Positions 30,575-42,243 are shown, numbered from the stretch's first letter. The stretch: 64,000 nt of DNA from Clarkia xantiana subsp. parviflora (GCA_036873135.1 JAPTYO010000001.1:45408774-45472773); one strand, 5' to 3'. The notes: generated by a model not told the origin, from the sequence alone. Numbers and translations: made by a program.

Positions 30575-33299
30575 TTAAACTCCAGGGGCTGAATCTTCGG
30601 AAGGCTTTGGAGGGACAGACTCGTCGGCGTCTTCAGAGGAGCTTTCGGAAGGGAGGTTGAGATACGTTTCTGCGGCTGGACCAAGAGTCTTAGACTTTCT
30701 CAAGTCGATGGAGTCCCCATAAGTCTCATTGAGCTCCTCAACAATATCGAGGATGGCATTCTGCAGATCCTCTTGACAATGTTTCGCCGCATCCTCCTTG
30801 AAGTCCTCCGAGCTTCGGTACTCCTCGCGGCCTTGGACCTTCGCGTTTGTTAATTGGGCGGAGTGATCCGCCCTCGCCTCTTCTAGCTCCGCCCTCGCCT
30901 CTTCTAGCTCCGCGACGGCCCTCTGCTTCTCGAGCTTCAGCCGCTCCGCAGTCTCCTGCAACGCCGCCTTCTCGAAAGCAAACTGGCCCCGATCCGCCAT
31001 GGCCGCCTGCTGCTCCCGCTTGAGCGAGCTCTCAAGACTTAGAATCTGCCGCTGTTGGGATTGAGCCTCTTGAGTGAGCTTGGCTCGGAGCTCCTCAGCC
31101 CGCCTTTCGCCCTCCTCCGCTCGGAGCCTTGACGCCTCGGAGGCAGCTAGATCCTCCTGGAGCTTGGTCAGGCTCTCGAGGTTGGAGTTGGCCCGCTCTC
31201 GCTCCAACGCCTCCCGCAAAGACAGGATGTAGCCGAAGCAACGATCCTGGTCCGCGATTTCCTGAAAAGAAAATGTAGCTTAGTACTCAAAAATCGGAAC
31301 GCCCCCAGATGAACAAAAGAAAGATTCACTTACCTCTATCCGACGGATAGCCATCTGCCGGATGTCAGCATCGATGTCTTCCCCTTCCAGAGAAAGGGGA
31401 CGCCTCAAAGAGGGCGGGACCGAGCCCGACACCAAATGCAAGGCCAGGTTCTTCTCCTGGCACCCCCGATGCAGAGGAATTCCCTGAAGGGACTCCACCG
31501 GTCTCCAAGGCTCGGAGCCCTGGTCCGAAGAGAAGGCCCGATAGTAATCCCCGTCCAAGGGGAACGGAGGTACTACCAGGCGAGGCTCCTCAGCTTCCTC
31601 ACTCACTCGAGCTTCGGGGGTCACACCCCTAACTGGCGAGGATGGTGGAGCAGAAGATGATGGCGGCGTGGTAGGAAGTGAAGATGCCTTCCCACCAGAT
31701 GACTTCACGGGAGTCAACCTTGATTTCCCTCGGAGGATGAGGCCTTCCTCCTCAGCTCGACCATCGGAAGGGGAGTCCTCCAAGCTGGTCACCCGACCGA
31801 ATTCGCCCCGGTCTTCCGTCGGGGCATCCTCCACCACCGGCTCCGCCGCAGGCGCAGAGTCCGAGCCAGCTGCAGCAGGGGCGGCGTCCGCAGGACCTGC
31901 AGCGGGGCGAATAAGTCGAGGGATTAATTTGATATCAGTGTGCCAGATTAAACAACGCTCCATAAATCTTTCTTTGCCGAAAAAGTCATAATAGCCCGCC
32001 TCGAGAACATGTGGAGTTTCCCCTCGAAGGATATTCCGGACATCCCTAATTCGTCCTTCCATATCGGAGGCTTGAAGATCCTGAGGTACTAACTCCCTAT
32101 ATCTTTTAATAGCACGAAAGACTTCCTTACCTTCCTTTTCGGAGCGGACGTTGAAGGCGGACCGGACCACATCCACATTAGTCCGCCCCTCGGAGGTGGG
32201 GGCCTCAGAGGTCTTTGCCTTCTTCTTGGACGGCCCCGAAGGGGCAGAAGTCTTTCGGTGGGAAGGCTTCTTCTTGCGCTTCAGTGAGTGGGAGGCATCG
32301 GTATCCTCCTGAAACAGACGGACGGTCAGCGATGTTCGAGGGGCTGTAAGCAGTGAAAAAGAAACAATTAGAAGATTACCCAGAGAATTACATTGGAAAC
32401 ACCGTCACGAACTTTTCCCCCGGCCATGGGATCGATCAGCATAATCCCAATCTTGACCCGCTGTTGGTCAGTGACAGAAGTGGCCTCGAAGGGCTGGTAA
32501 CCCTTCTCCCAGCGACGAGCCTGGATAAGCATCAAGGCTCTCCGGGTCTGTTCTGACCACGAACGGAAAGACACGGGAGGATCAGCCTCCACGATGGTCC
32601 TCGGCCACTCAATGGGACCAGGCTGGATGAAGAAATATTGCTCCTTCCAATTAGCATTATCGTTCCCTTTGTCGGAGATGATGGCCCGCTCCTTGCAGAT
32701 CTTCCAGGACACCCTCCTGTCCCAACCCATCTCCTTGTACTGCTCGTCGGTCCCCTCAGGTTGACGGGGAGAAAAGGAGCAGATCCCATCCTTGTTGCAA
32801 GTCATCTTATAGAGGACCCGCCAAAGCTCCAGGCTATAACTCCAGTCTTCTGCGTTGATGTCGCACCACACCTGGAAGGCAATCCACGTACGAATCGCAT
32901 GGGGGGAGAAGGTCGTGGGGTAGGTTTTGTAGTGATTGCACAACTCTACCCAGCTTGGACAAAAAGGGAGTCGAATCCCCGCACGAATTTGCCCCGGAGA
33001 AATGAACACTTCGTCTCCTTTGGGGAGCGTAACTTGAGTGTTGCGAGAATTGAACTGGGATTCCTCGTAGGGATAACGAGCCCCAAAGGAAGACTCAAAG
33101 ATGCCGCATTCGTTACAAGCCCTCTCATAATTAATAGGCGCGAGGGAGTTCTTCAAGTACTTGAAGACGAAGGGTGGTCCAGCAGTAGCAGATCCCTCGG
33201 CTGAAAATCGTCGAGGGAGGAGGAAGGGGAAAATTGAAACCTAGGAAGATCGAAGATGAAAAGGAAAGGAACAATAAGGAGAAGAATCTTACCAGACAT
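30575..33299 (-). CDS. Spliced antisense gene of the Tat element (Transposase_28-like, coiled coil)
   Basis: Four exons on the minus strand: 33299-33293, 33200-32392, 32308-31334, 31261-30575. All introns are GT-AG and in phase; the total is 2,478 nt, that is 825 residues. Exon 1 is only ATGTCTG. Residues about 10-270 contain SPGQIRAGIRLPFCPSWVEL and TFSPHAIRTWIAFQVWC, the pattern I know from plant proteins annotated as putative gypsy-type transposon (PF04195). Then come a basic stretch (LKRKKKPSHRK) that could be a nuclear signal, a Pro/Ser/Ala-rich linker, and a long Glu/Ala/Arg coiled coil. The end is acidic. Its function is unknown; similar antisense ORFs are known in Tat elements. The exon structure is inferred from sequence only. 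Confidence 0.8.
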
Positions 33300-33447
33300 A
33301 GTGACTGAGTCCTGATCGGAGAAGTCTGAAGTGCCTGAAACACTGGTAAAAACTCGAATCGCCGGTGAAAACTTGAAATCTGGAAAATCACAGCTCTTGG
33401 GATCGCAAAGAGGAGGAAGTAAAAGAAAGGTAAAACAGTGCTTGAGG

Positions 33448-33460
33448 CTAGGGTTTTATA
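33448..33460 (-). promoter_or_regulatory. TATA box and telo-box-like motif before the antisense gene
   Basis: The minus strand reads TATAAAACCCTAG, a TATA box overlapping AAACCCTA, about 155 bp before the antisense ATG at 33299. This fits an internal promoter independent of the LTRs; transcription is not shown. Confidence 0.5.
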
Positions 33461-33850
33461 AGAGAAAAGGAAACCGAAGGGGTGGAAAATCTGAGCCACA
33501 GAATTCGAAACGATTCAATCACGATCGTCCAAGGGGAAACGTGCCAATTCGGAGAATAGGAACGGTTTTAATCTGAACCGTCAGAACACATGAGACAGAT
33601 AAGACAAAAGTAATGACGCATTGAAACGGCTGAAAAGTGCTTTTTCAACAGGCTGGCGTGCAGAGCCCAAAACGTTCCCTCACCTCCTATCAGCATTTAA
33701 TGCTGATCTTTTCGAAAAATCCCTTCGAATCCAAACAGGATCCCAGAAGATCTTGAAAAGATCCAAGGCAAAGGCCTCCGACGGAGACGTGGAAGAGTCC
33801 GATGTTGGAAGACGCGACGCACTATAAGTCCCCCACGTCTTGGTGGCAAA

Positions 33851-34502
33851 TGATGGGCCCTGGCGAAGGCCGTTAGGCCCCTTAACGATTGACTAACGGC
33901 GACTAGGCCTAGTGGGCTAGGAGCTGGGCTGCTGGAAGGCTAAGGGCTCCGACGGAAGGAGGCCCCGATATTGAATGGCCCCGAGCAAGTATGGCTCCGA
34001 CAGGAAAGAGCCCCGAAGATATCGGACCTGGACGTAGTCGGTCCCGATATGGGAGCTGACACCACTCCCCGACACCGAATCCTCAAACGATGTAACTTGG
34101 GAGTCTCCGATAACGATCGAGACTCGCCAGTAAGAGCACAATCCCGGAAATCTCACCACGATTACAGTAGTGGTATAATGGGCGAGATATGTGGGATACG
34201 AATAACTGTGCAAGATACGTGGCAAGATATACGGCGAGATATGTGGGATAGTGGATCACAATCCAACCGCCCAATCAGGTAACTGGGATAGCCTTTCCTC
34301 TATAAAAGGAGGGAAGTTATTCCAGATTAGGGTTACGTTTTTCACACATACATTGATACTGCTTGTCTGCTCTGTTGACTGCCATACTTACGTTAAGCAT
34401 CGGAGAGGGATTCTGGGCCACTGCCCTCTATTCCCCTTCTGCAGGATTGCGAGGAGCTAAGGAATCCGTCACCGTAACCGGAGCTCCTGCCGTGATCCAA
34501 CA
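33851..34502 (+). repeat. 3' LTR of the Tat element
   Basis: 652-bp copy of 23544-24195 with TATAAAA at 34301-34307. Its short ORF from 34363 runs on into CAF1. The sequence just before it (GGTGGCAAA) is a weak polypurine tract. Confidence 0.95.
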
Positions 34503-35037
34503 GGAATTCAACTTCTCCGACTTCGACCCGACCCGCGACCTCCACAACCCCGACTCCATCAAATTACTTGCTCGCCAAGGCATCAATTTTGCCCTAAACC
34601 GCGTCTACGGCATCAATTCCATCGATTTCGGCCGGCAGATTCTCTGGTCGGGCCTCATCAACAATTCGTCGGTGACCTGGGTTACTTTTCACAGCGCTTA
34701 CGACTTCGCGTATCTGGTCAAGATTCTAGGTCGGGCTGGTCGGGGATTCACTCGCCTTCCGGAGACTCTGCAAACTTTTCTGACGGTGCTTCAGAATATG
34801 TTCGGGAATAATATCTACGATATGAAGCACGTGATGCAGTTCTGCGGGCGCTTGTACGGCGGTCTTGAACAAGTTGCGAGGACGCTTGAAGTTGTTAGGG
34901 AAGCCGGGTTGTGCCACCAGGCGGGTTCCGACAGCTTGCTGACGTGGCGGACTTTTGCGAAGATGAGGGATACATTTTTCGACAAGGCCGAGCCGGCGAT
35001 GCACGCTGGGATTGTTTATGGTCTCAAGTGTTGTTAA
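34363..35037 (+). CDS. LTR-CAF1 chimeric reading frame (truncated deadenylase)
   Basis: An ATG inside the 3' LTR, about 56 bp after its TATA box, opens a frame of 47 LTR-encoded residues that continues without a break into CAF1 residues 102-278. The product of 224 residues would keep D168, H239 and D244 but lack D37 and E39, so it should be catalytically dead while keeping much of the fold. If made, it might interfere with CCR4-NOT. Expression is not shown, and the open frame through the LTR could be chance. Confidence 0.4.
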   Translation: MSALLTAILTLSIGEGFWATALYSPSAGLRGAKESVTVTGAPAVIQQEFNFSDFDPTRDLHNPDSIKLLARQGINFALNRVYGINSIDFGRQILWSGLINNSSVTWVTFHSAYDFAYLVKILGRAGRGFTRLPETLQTFLTVLQNMFGNNIYDMKHVMQFCGRLYGGLEQVARTLEVVREAGLCHQAGSDSLLTWRTFAKMRDTFFDKAEPAMHAGIVYGLKCC

Positions 35038-35316
35038 GGAGTTTAGATTTTGCACGTAGCTAGCTAGCTTTGTATATCTTTACACTCTTAAATTCAGAAT
35101 TCATTGATTTACCCTTATATATATATCCATTCAAGTTTGGTTTAATTATTTTTCCCATAAAAGTTTGATTTGATTTGGTTTAATTGATTATTGATTTGGA
35201 TGGTTAATATTGAACCTGAAGCAAGGCCGGTTAATTAAAAAGACAAACTGAATTTTAAGCGTTTAACGAAATATAAATTTAACTTTTATAATGAAAAACA
35301 AAGTGTAAGTTAGATT

Positions 35317-36025
35317 CAGAAAAAAAAGTGCAAAATTGTGTATGGAAATCTCACAATTATGCATAATGGATAAATCAATATAATTTTCTTTAAAATAAAT
35401 TTGTATGGATAATGCGTGTGCAATTTTTATATGATTTAACAGAAAAAAATCAATATAATTTGCACATAGTTATGTAATTAAAATTTAAGTTTATTTTCAT
35501 AATAAAAGTTTCATTTATTTTTCTGCAAAATTCTCAAAGTTCATTTTATTTTTTAATTAATAAATATGTATTTATAATCAACAGACTAAATTTAAATGAT
35601 TAAAAGCATTTTCAATAGGATTAATAACCAAATCGTTATTGTACACGAATGGGGTGGTTGTGTTGAGTGTTTCATTCAACGAATTTATAAATCCGCTATT
35701 CCGTATTTAATAACAACTATCCAAAAATCGTTATTTGGATGGAATTTTTTAAATATGTATAATAATATATTATATGTAACGTACCTAATAATGTGTACTG
35801 ATCGACCCAAAAAATAATATGGACTGGGCCGATGAACTGGATTGGGTTGGGCTATTAATAATTCTTAGTCCAGTACGTTTCATATCAAGCAAGACGTCCA
35901 TTATTTGTCTTCTCCTCTTTTTCTTCTTCCCTCTCCGTCTTGTTGAGTAGAGCAATCCATTCTCTTAGATCAGCAAAGAACTCCGTTTCTCCTTTCTCCG
36001 ACCAGCATCTGTATTACATACAACC
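35317..36025 (+). promoter_or_regulatory. Intergenic region and CSN2 promoter
   Basis: 35330-35600 is a dispersed repeat related to 13830-14160. Around 35823-35855 are TGGGCC and TTGGGCT, site II-type elements common in plant housekeeping promoters. A pyrimidine-rich leader (CTTCTCCTCTTTTTCTTC) precedes the CSN2 start. Confidence 0.5.
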
Positions 36026-39000
36026 ATGGCGTCAGGTCTATATCTCTCTCTTCCCACCCACACTTATTGGCGCGCGATTTTTCTATTAACGATGGTTCCG
36101 GACCTTGAATAGTTTAGCGAGGAGGACGCATCCACGTCCTCCGGTTGTGGGTTTAGCCCCAAGGTTTCTGGAACTAGGGCTTACGAGTGACACGGTTGTA
36201 CTCTGTGTGTTGTTGTCGATTTTTTCCAATTCGATTGCTTTATTAATTTGATACCTGCTGTTTACTTCCTGTGATTAGCTGTGTTTCTGTTTAGCAACAA
36301 ACGCTGACGGGATTCATGCACTCCGTAATGTAGTTTACCATGATAATTCAGGGAAATATTTAGGGTTTTTCATCTTATCTGACTGTAAAAGGAGCTCTCT
36401 GATTTACTGTTACTTGCTTGGTTTTTTTATTTCTGGGTTTGTTTAATCGGTATACTATGATTTACAGATGCTGATATGGAGGATTATGGTTTTGAGTACT
36501 CGGATGAGGAACCGGAAGAACAGGATGTTGACATTGAGAATCAATATTACAACTCTAAAGGTAAATATCTTATTTGACGTTGTACTATTTGTTTTCTTGA
36601 TTCCTATTTGCATGAGAAGATTTCAAACACTTTGAGAAGCTGCAATGGTAGATTTTTAAATAGTTCCTTTTGGAATAGAAGTATATGTCAGAAGTTATTT
36701 GAGTCCTCCAGTTCATAGATTGAATACTACCTGCCACTTTTTAGATTATTTTTTTTAAGAAGAAAGAGGTTTTTTCGCCCATTCCACGTAGAATAATAAG
36801 TTGATAAGAAGTTCAATTCATTGTCTACTTTCTATTTAAATAGGTATGATAGAAACTGATCCAGAAGGAGCACTTGCTGGCTTTGCTGAAGTAGTGCAGA
36901 TGGAACCAGAGAAAGCCGAGTGGTAAGCATATAACTGTATTTGCATGTGATGTCTAAGGAATTTGATCATTATTGGAGTCTCAAAGTCCTCCACCCCTTC
37001 TGCTCTATTCCGTCGCAGGATTTTTACAATTTTAAGCACTTATTGTGTCTACAAACTCAGAAGGCCATGTCTGTGTTGTTTAGTTCTAATAAAAGACTTC
37101 CTGTTACTTCTCTTCTTCCAATCACTTAAAGTTAAAACCCACGAGCTTTTTTGAGTAGTAAGATTGATCGCAAAAGGATGACGCCAAAATGATAGTTGTG
37201 CAGTTAGTACTTGTAATCTAGGATGGTAAGTTCTCATTTAAGAAGGTTCAAATAAGTGCTAGAAGTTATAAGTGATACTATTCAAGTCTAGTTGGATGAG
37301 GATGGAGGAGATGTTCTTGCAGTCTGCTTTTTTCATGTGCTTAATGGCAGTGTGTGACTTGTGAGTATCAAGAATATCCTATGCCCCACCATCATTTGGT
37401 GTCAGGTGAATTAGAGAGCGCTACGTACTATGAATTTTTTATTTTTGAGTTTGAAAGAATTTTGTTTTGGAGGTTAGAGTGAAGTTTTTCTGACTGCAAG
37501 GTTATGATACTTCTCGAGTCAAGGAAATTTCGATACCTTTAAACTTTGCAAGCTTCCTTAATGGGGGACTATCATATGTGCTGGGTTAATAGTTTGTTCA
37601 ATTGCCTCTAGTACTTAAGTTCTGCAGAATCTCTATTGACATAGATCTACCCCTACACAAATGCAAAATTATATCTATATTGTATAATTATTGTCGCTAT
37701 AAATCCTGTTAAGTTTCTTTTTCACCGTTTTGTAAGATTTAAGTTTCATTTTCCAGGGGATTTAAAGCTCTGAAGCAAACTGTAAAACTTTATTATCGGC
37801 TGGGCAAGTACAAAGAAATGATGGATTCTTACAGAGAAATGTTGACGTATATCAAGTCAGCAGTGACGCGGAATTATAGTGAGAAGTGTATAAACAATAT
37901 TATGGACTTTGTTTCTGGATCAGCTAGCCAAAACTTTGGTCTCCTGCAGGAGTTCTATCAAACAACCTTGAGGGCCCTTGAAGAGGCAAAGAATGAGGTC
38001 AGTGTAATACTTTCTATTGTCCCCTTAAAGATGCTGCTCATTTACACAGCTGAGGTTTACTGCAGAGGCTCTGGTTTAAGACAAATCTCAAGCTGTGCAA
38101 GATTTGGTTTGACATGGGGGAATATGGACGGATGAAAAAGGTATGCATTTGATTGGTTTGGATTTTTTCTTCCCTGCAAGTCCAACCTCTGAAGTGCTGT
38201 AATTTCCTTTTTTTGTTTTCTTTTAACTCAGATCCTCAAGGAACTTCACAATGCTTGCCGACGAGAGGATGGTACAGATGACCACAAGAAAGGAAGTCAA
38301 CTTTTGGAAGTGTATGCTATTGAGATCCAAATGTATACTGAAACTAAGAACAACAAAAAACTTAAGGTAAATTCCCTCCGATGTATCTGCTTTTCCACCA
38401 AAAGATTGATTTTTTTTTTTAAAAAGGCTTTGCATCCAACCACTCTGCTGTCTGAACTCTTAATTCTTTTATGAGCTAAGCATAATTGTTGGGTTTTCAC
38501 CAAAATAATCTTACACTATAATTCATGCAGCAATTATACCACAAAGCTCTTGCGATAAAGTCTGCAATTCCCCATCCAAGGATCATGGGTATTATTCGGG
38601 AATGTGGAGGAAAGATGCACATGGCTGAGCGACAGTGGGCAGAGGCGGCCACAGATTTCTTTGAAGCTTTCAAGAATTATGATGAAGCTGGAAACCAAAG
38701 ACGTATACAATGCCTGAAGTATGTTTTCATGTTCATATATTCCTTATTTTTGCTTGTTCATATTTCCCCCTTTTCTTTTTGACTGTCAACTTGGTCTGGC
38801 AGCTTGACCCTATTAAGGGATGCAATATCGGATAAGGTGATCTGACAAGCTGTCACATCACATTTTAGTTATAGAAAACCTTACATAGTTGAGCTGCAAG
38901 AGCTGTGATTGTGGTTTCACCCTAGGATCAGGCTATGAATCGAAATACTCAAAAAAATAAAATGAATGATAGAAGTCCGTATTATTTGCAATATACACCT

Positions 39001-40178
39001 TGAGAACTGGGAATTTTGGAGTTCACTTTTAAAATCTGAAAAGCCAGCGCCCCTTTTGTTTCTGATGCGTTATTCCGGTGCTTGTACACTATTGGTAATC
39101 TAACCATTATACTTGATGTGTTACTTAACAGATATTTGGTTCTAGCAAATATGCTGATGGAATCTGAAGTTAATCCATTTGATGGTCAAGAGGCGAAACC
39201 GTAAGTTGGTCCTTCTGGATTATTTTTCTGCTGACTTGATTCTAAGCCATTCTAACTAATGGCTCCTTGCAGTTATAAAAATGACCCTGAGATTTTGGCC
39301 ATGACGAACCTTATAGCAGCATATCAACGAAATGAGATATTGGAGTTTGAGAAAATTCTGAAGGTATGACTATATATATGCTCTCTACCCTAGTCTTTGT
39401 TTGCAATAATATGGGATTTGCCTGGCATCTTAAGTCTTCCATTTTCCAACCACATTTACCTTATCCAGAGTAATCGAAAAACCATAATGGATGACCTATT
39501 TATCCGGAATTACATCGAGGATCTGTTGAAGAATATCAGAACTCAAGTGCTGCTGAAACTCATCAAACCATACACGAGGATTCGTATTCCGTTCATATCT
39601 AAGGTATTTGGCTTTCCACAAAAGTACTGATGCTAATTCCGTTCCTTTAATTAACAATTACAAGAATTGTAGATAGAACAGAAGCCTCTTTGTGATGAAT
39701 TTGATAGTTATATCTTTTGAAAGCACAAGTTGATATATGTGCAGCACATTGATACAAAATGGTATAAAACAGAATCCATAGGGTAGACACTGGATTCTGA
39801 TGGTGATGTGAAACAAATATTACACATGGATCAGCTATGTGAGTATCATATTTTGATGTGGATGTGCAGGAACTGAACGTGCCAGAGAAAGATGTTGAGC
39901 AATTGTTGATATCTCTGATATTGGACAACCGTATTGATGGATATATCGATCAAGTGAACCGTTTATTGGAGCGTGCAGATAGGTTTGTTTGTTAACTCGA
40001 CTCCTTGACTGCCCCTTTAAGTCATTTACGGTCCGTATTTTCATCATGTCGTTACTAATTGGCGGCTTGCTTTGGTTGGAATTACAGGTCGAAAGAAATG
40101 AAGAAGTACGCAGCCATAGAGAAATGGAACACGCAGCTCAAGTCCCTCTCCCAAACCATTGGCAACAAGGTATACTGA
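36026..40178 (+). CDS. CSN2: COP9 signalosome subunit 2 (CSN2/FUS12)
   Basis: Scaffold PCI subunit of the COP9 signalosome, which removes NEDD8/RUB from cullins and represses photomorphogenesis in the dark. Twelve exons: 36026-36035, 36468-36560, 36844-36922, 37757-37997, 38066-38140, 38232-38366, 38531-38718, 39132-39200, 39273-39363, 39469-39603, 39870-39982, 40088-40178. All are GT-AG and in phase; total 1,320 nt, 439 residues, the length I recall for Arabidopsis CSN2. The acidic N-terminus ([20 protein letters not shown]), TPR-like helices and the C-terminal PCI domain ([19 protein letters not shown]) are all typical. Exon 1 is only 10 nt. The tail ([14 protein letters not shown]) is intact. 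No lesion was seen. Confidence 0.96.
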
Positions 40179-40472
40179 GAAGGTTCCAACAGGTGTATAA
40201 GAAGAAGAGACAGATGGGTGGTCCTTTTCAGAGAAATTTTGGTTTATTCCTTTGAATTTACTTATTGTACTCTCCTTGAAATTTCTAAACTGATAATAGT
40301 GCGGTGCGGGCTTTGCTGTTGTGGAGTGAGTGTAATTGAAGGTATTGGTCAACTTTTTTGAAACGATTGGTGGTAATTGTAGTACAAATCTCAATTGGTG
40401 TCCCCATGGTATAGCTCTTCTAGTCGGATTACGGTTGGTGTGGTTTAGTTCTTCTAATATAGCCAAACTTTT
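40179..40472 (+). other. CSN2 3' flank
   Basis: Probable 3' UTR and short intergenic sequence; nothing else recognised. Confidence 0.4.
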
Positions 40473-41122
40473 GAATTTTTTTTACCTAAATACCCAGTTT
40501 TAATAACTCAAATACACGTATAACTTTTTTTTTTTTAACACGTATAACTGACTTTGAGTTTTCTATACAAAACCTGATCGCGCACTTGGCAAGTGCACGG
40601 TGGAACTTTAATCCAATTTAGTTTAATAAGTAGTAATTATGATTTTAATCCACAGCGCAGTTGCCAAGTGCGTGCGTACAGTAGGCATGTACACGCTGGG
40701 CTAACGGTCACACGTGCGGCATGAGATTACCCCACTATATCACACACGTGGCACGTTATTTTGTATCACTAATAATATTTTTTCATAATTTTGAAAATAT
40801 GGACACTTTTAAACATCTTCAAAAAAATCTATAAAATTATCGTATGTAAATAATGCAAATATAAATTCGTCCCCGCAAACGGTGATTTTTTTAGACTTTC
40901 GTACGTCCACGCTTGTGACACGGTAACTAGCAGTCAACAAATTGACCGTTAGGCGTGCACTTGCCAACTGCATGGTTGATTAAAATCATAATTACTATGA
41001 AACTAAATTATGGATTAAGGTTCCACAGCGCACTTGCCAAGTGCGTGTATTTTGGTCTAGAAAACTCAAAGCCAGATATATGTGTATTTAAGTTACCAAA
41101 ATTGGGTATTTTGGTAAAAATT
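40473..41122. mobile_element. Foldback MULE-type element near CSN2
   Basis: About 230-bp inverted repeats at each end (left AATTTTTTTTACCTAAATAC, right reversing to AATTTTTACCAAAATACCC), including CGCACTTGGCAAGTGC blocks. The flanking duplication CCAAACTTTT (40463-40472 and 41123-41132) is perfect. The long inverted repeats and 9-10-bp duplication fit Mutator-like elements. No transposase is encoded. Confidence 0.8.
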
Positions 41123-41137
41123 CCAAACTTTTACACC

Positions 41138-42243
41138 ATGTTTGGTTCAGCTTGGAATAAAGAATAAATAATTGCTATTCCTTATTATGTTGTTTTGTTA
41201 GTTAATTATTGTAGAATTAGGATTCCTAATTGCTAAATTTAAAGTAATACCTAATCCTAGCCTAACCCCTAGGATTGAGTATACCAACTTTTCTAAAATA
41301 AAAAAAAAAAAAAATTTATTTAACCATAATCTAATTTAATTATTATATATTCATTATAATCTTATTAGTCCTGCAGACTGCCGTGATTTTCTATAAACAA
41401 AAGAATTGATGTGACGGTTGCCTGCTCCTGATGCCCTGCTTCCGCTTTCCTGCGTGCCCCGCTTCCCTGCTGCGTGCCTTACCTACTGAGTGCCCTGCCT
41501 ACTGTGTGCTTGTTGTTCATAAGGTATGTTATAAAAAAATATGTTCATAAAATTTTATATATTTTACGACATGCTTGGTTGTTAGTGAAGCATATTACGT
41601 TGCCAATTTTAGTTTTCTCTGTTTGTTGTACAGTCGATTTTCTTTTAATTATATGTATGTCATACAATTGCTTAAATAATATTCAATCTAAACAAATTTT
41701 ATTTCATCCACATAAAATCTGATGTTTGCCTTTGTATATAAATATCATCTTGATGTAGTTTAAGCTGATTTAATTAATTGATTGTTCTTTTTTAATTGGT
41801 ATTATTTTTCAGTCATGGATAACATGTTAGTCATGGTAAATCTTATTAAAGTGATCAATTTTAATTTAATTAAGAATTATAATTTAACATGTATTTTTAA
41901 TTTACAATTCACTATTATATTAATTACAGTGAATTTTACAATGTCTAATTTTTTTTTAAATAATAGTTTTTGTAAAAAATAATTGTTTTTGAAGAAAAAA
42001 AAACAATTTTTGTTTAATAATATATGATTTGTCATTTTCATGTTTGATAATATTAATTTAATTAATAAAATAACAAAATGGTATATCTATCAATTAGGAC
42101 TTATTCTATTCTTTACGATAACATTTTATTAACCAAACATTGAATTTGGAATCCTCATTCCATATTTCTCATGTCAACCAAACAACGTCATAATAATATT
42201 ACATATTCTCTATTTCCTATTTTTATTCTGTGAACCAAACATG
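41138..42243. mobile_element. Possible AT-rich MITE with CATGTTTGGTTCA ends
   Basis: CATGTTTGGTTCA at 41138-41150 and its exact reverse complement at 42231-42243 bracket an AT-rich block. A GTTTGGTT end is common in hAT and Harbinger MITEs. The target duplication is not clear and no protein is encoded. Confidence 0.45.

Larger units (their letters stand above)
23544..34502 (+). mobile_element. Complete Tat-lineage Ty3/gypsy retrotransposon with antisense gene
   Basis: 10,959 bp with 652-bp LTRs that look identical, primer site TGGCGCCGTCTGTGG at 24197, and target duplication GGAAT (23539-23543, 34503-34507). One sense gag-pol frame carries two RNase H regions, the second of the archaeal-like type that marks the Tat lineage. 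Pol is followed by a 50-52-bp tandem repeat and then by a spliced antisense gene, both known features of Tat elements. Intact frames and matching LTRs suggest very recent insertion; it postdates the CAF1 duplication, because the other arm lacks it. Confidence 0.96.
23237..35037 (+). pseudogene. CAF1: CAF1 second copy, split by a retrotransposon
   Basis: Codons 1-102 lie at 23237-23543 and the remainder at 34508-35037, with the GGAAT target duplication on both sides of the element. The encoded residues on each side are the same as in the intact copy at 14442-15278. The insertion is the only lesion I see, and it falls at the E102 codon. The 5' half keeps D37 and E39, the 3' half D168 and D244, so neither alone has a full DEDD site. 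The 5' piece read into the LTR ends at 23569 (110 residues). Loss of full-length function is near certain unless the whole element were removed. Confidence 0.95.
22289..35316. repeat. Right arm of the inverted duplication, split by a Tat element
   Basis: Inverted copy of 14163-16218, about 2.06 kb once the inserted element 23544-34502 and one copy of its target duplication are set aside. The outer and inner edges both fade into dispersed repeat families. Confidence 0.9.

Noticed and set aside
2018..40178. PAG1 and CSN2 as a ubiquitin-pathway gene cluster
   Set aside because: They are separated by 24 kb of unrelated gene and repeats, and plant genes of this kind are not organised in operons; chance neighbours.
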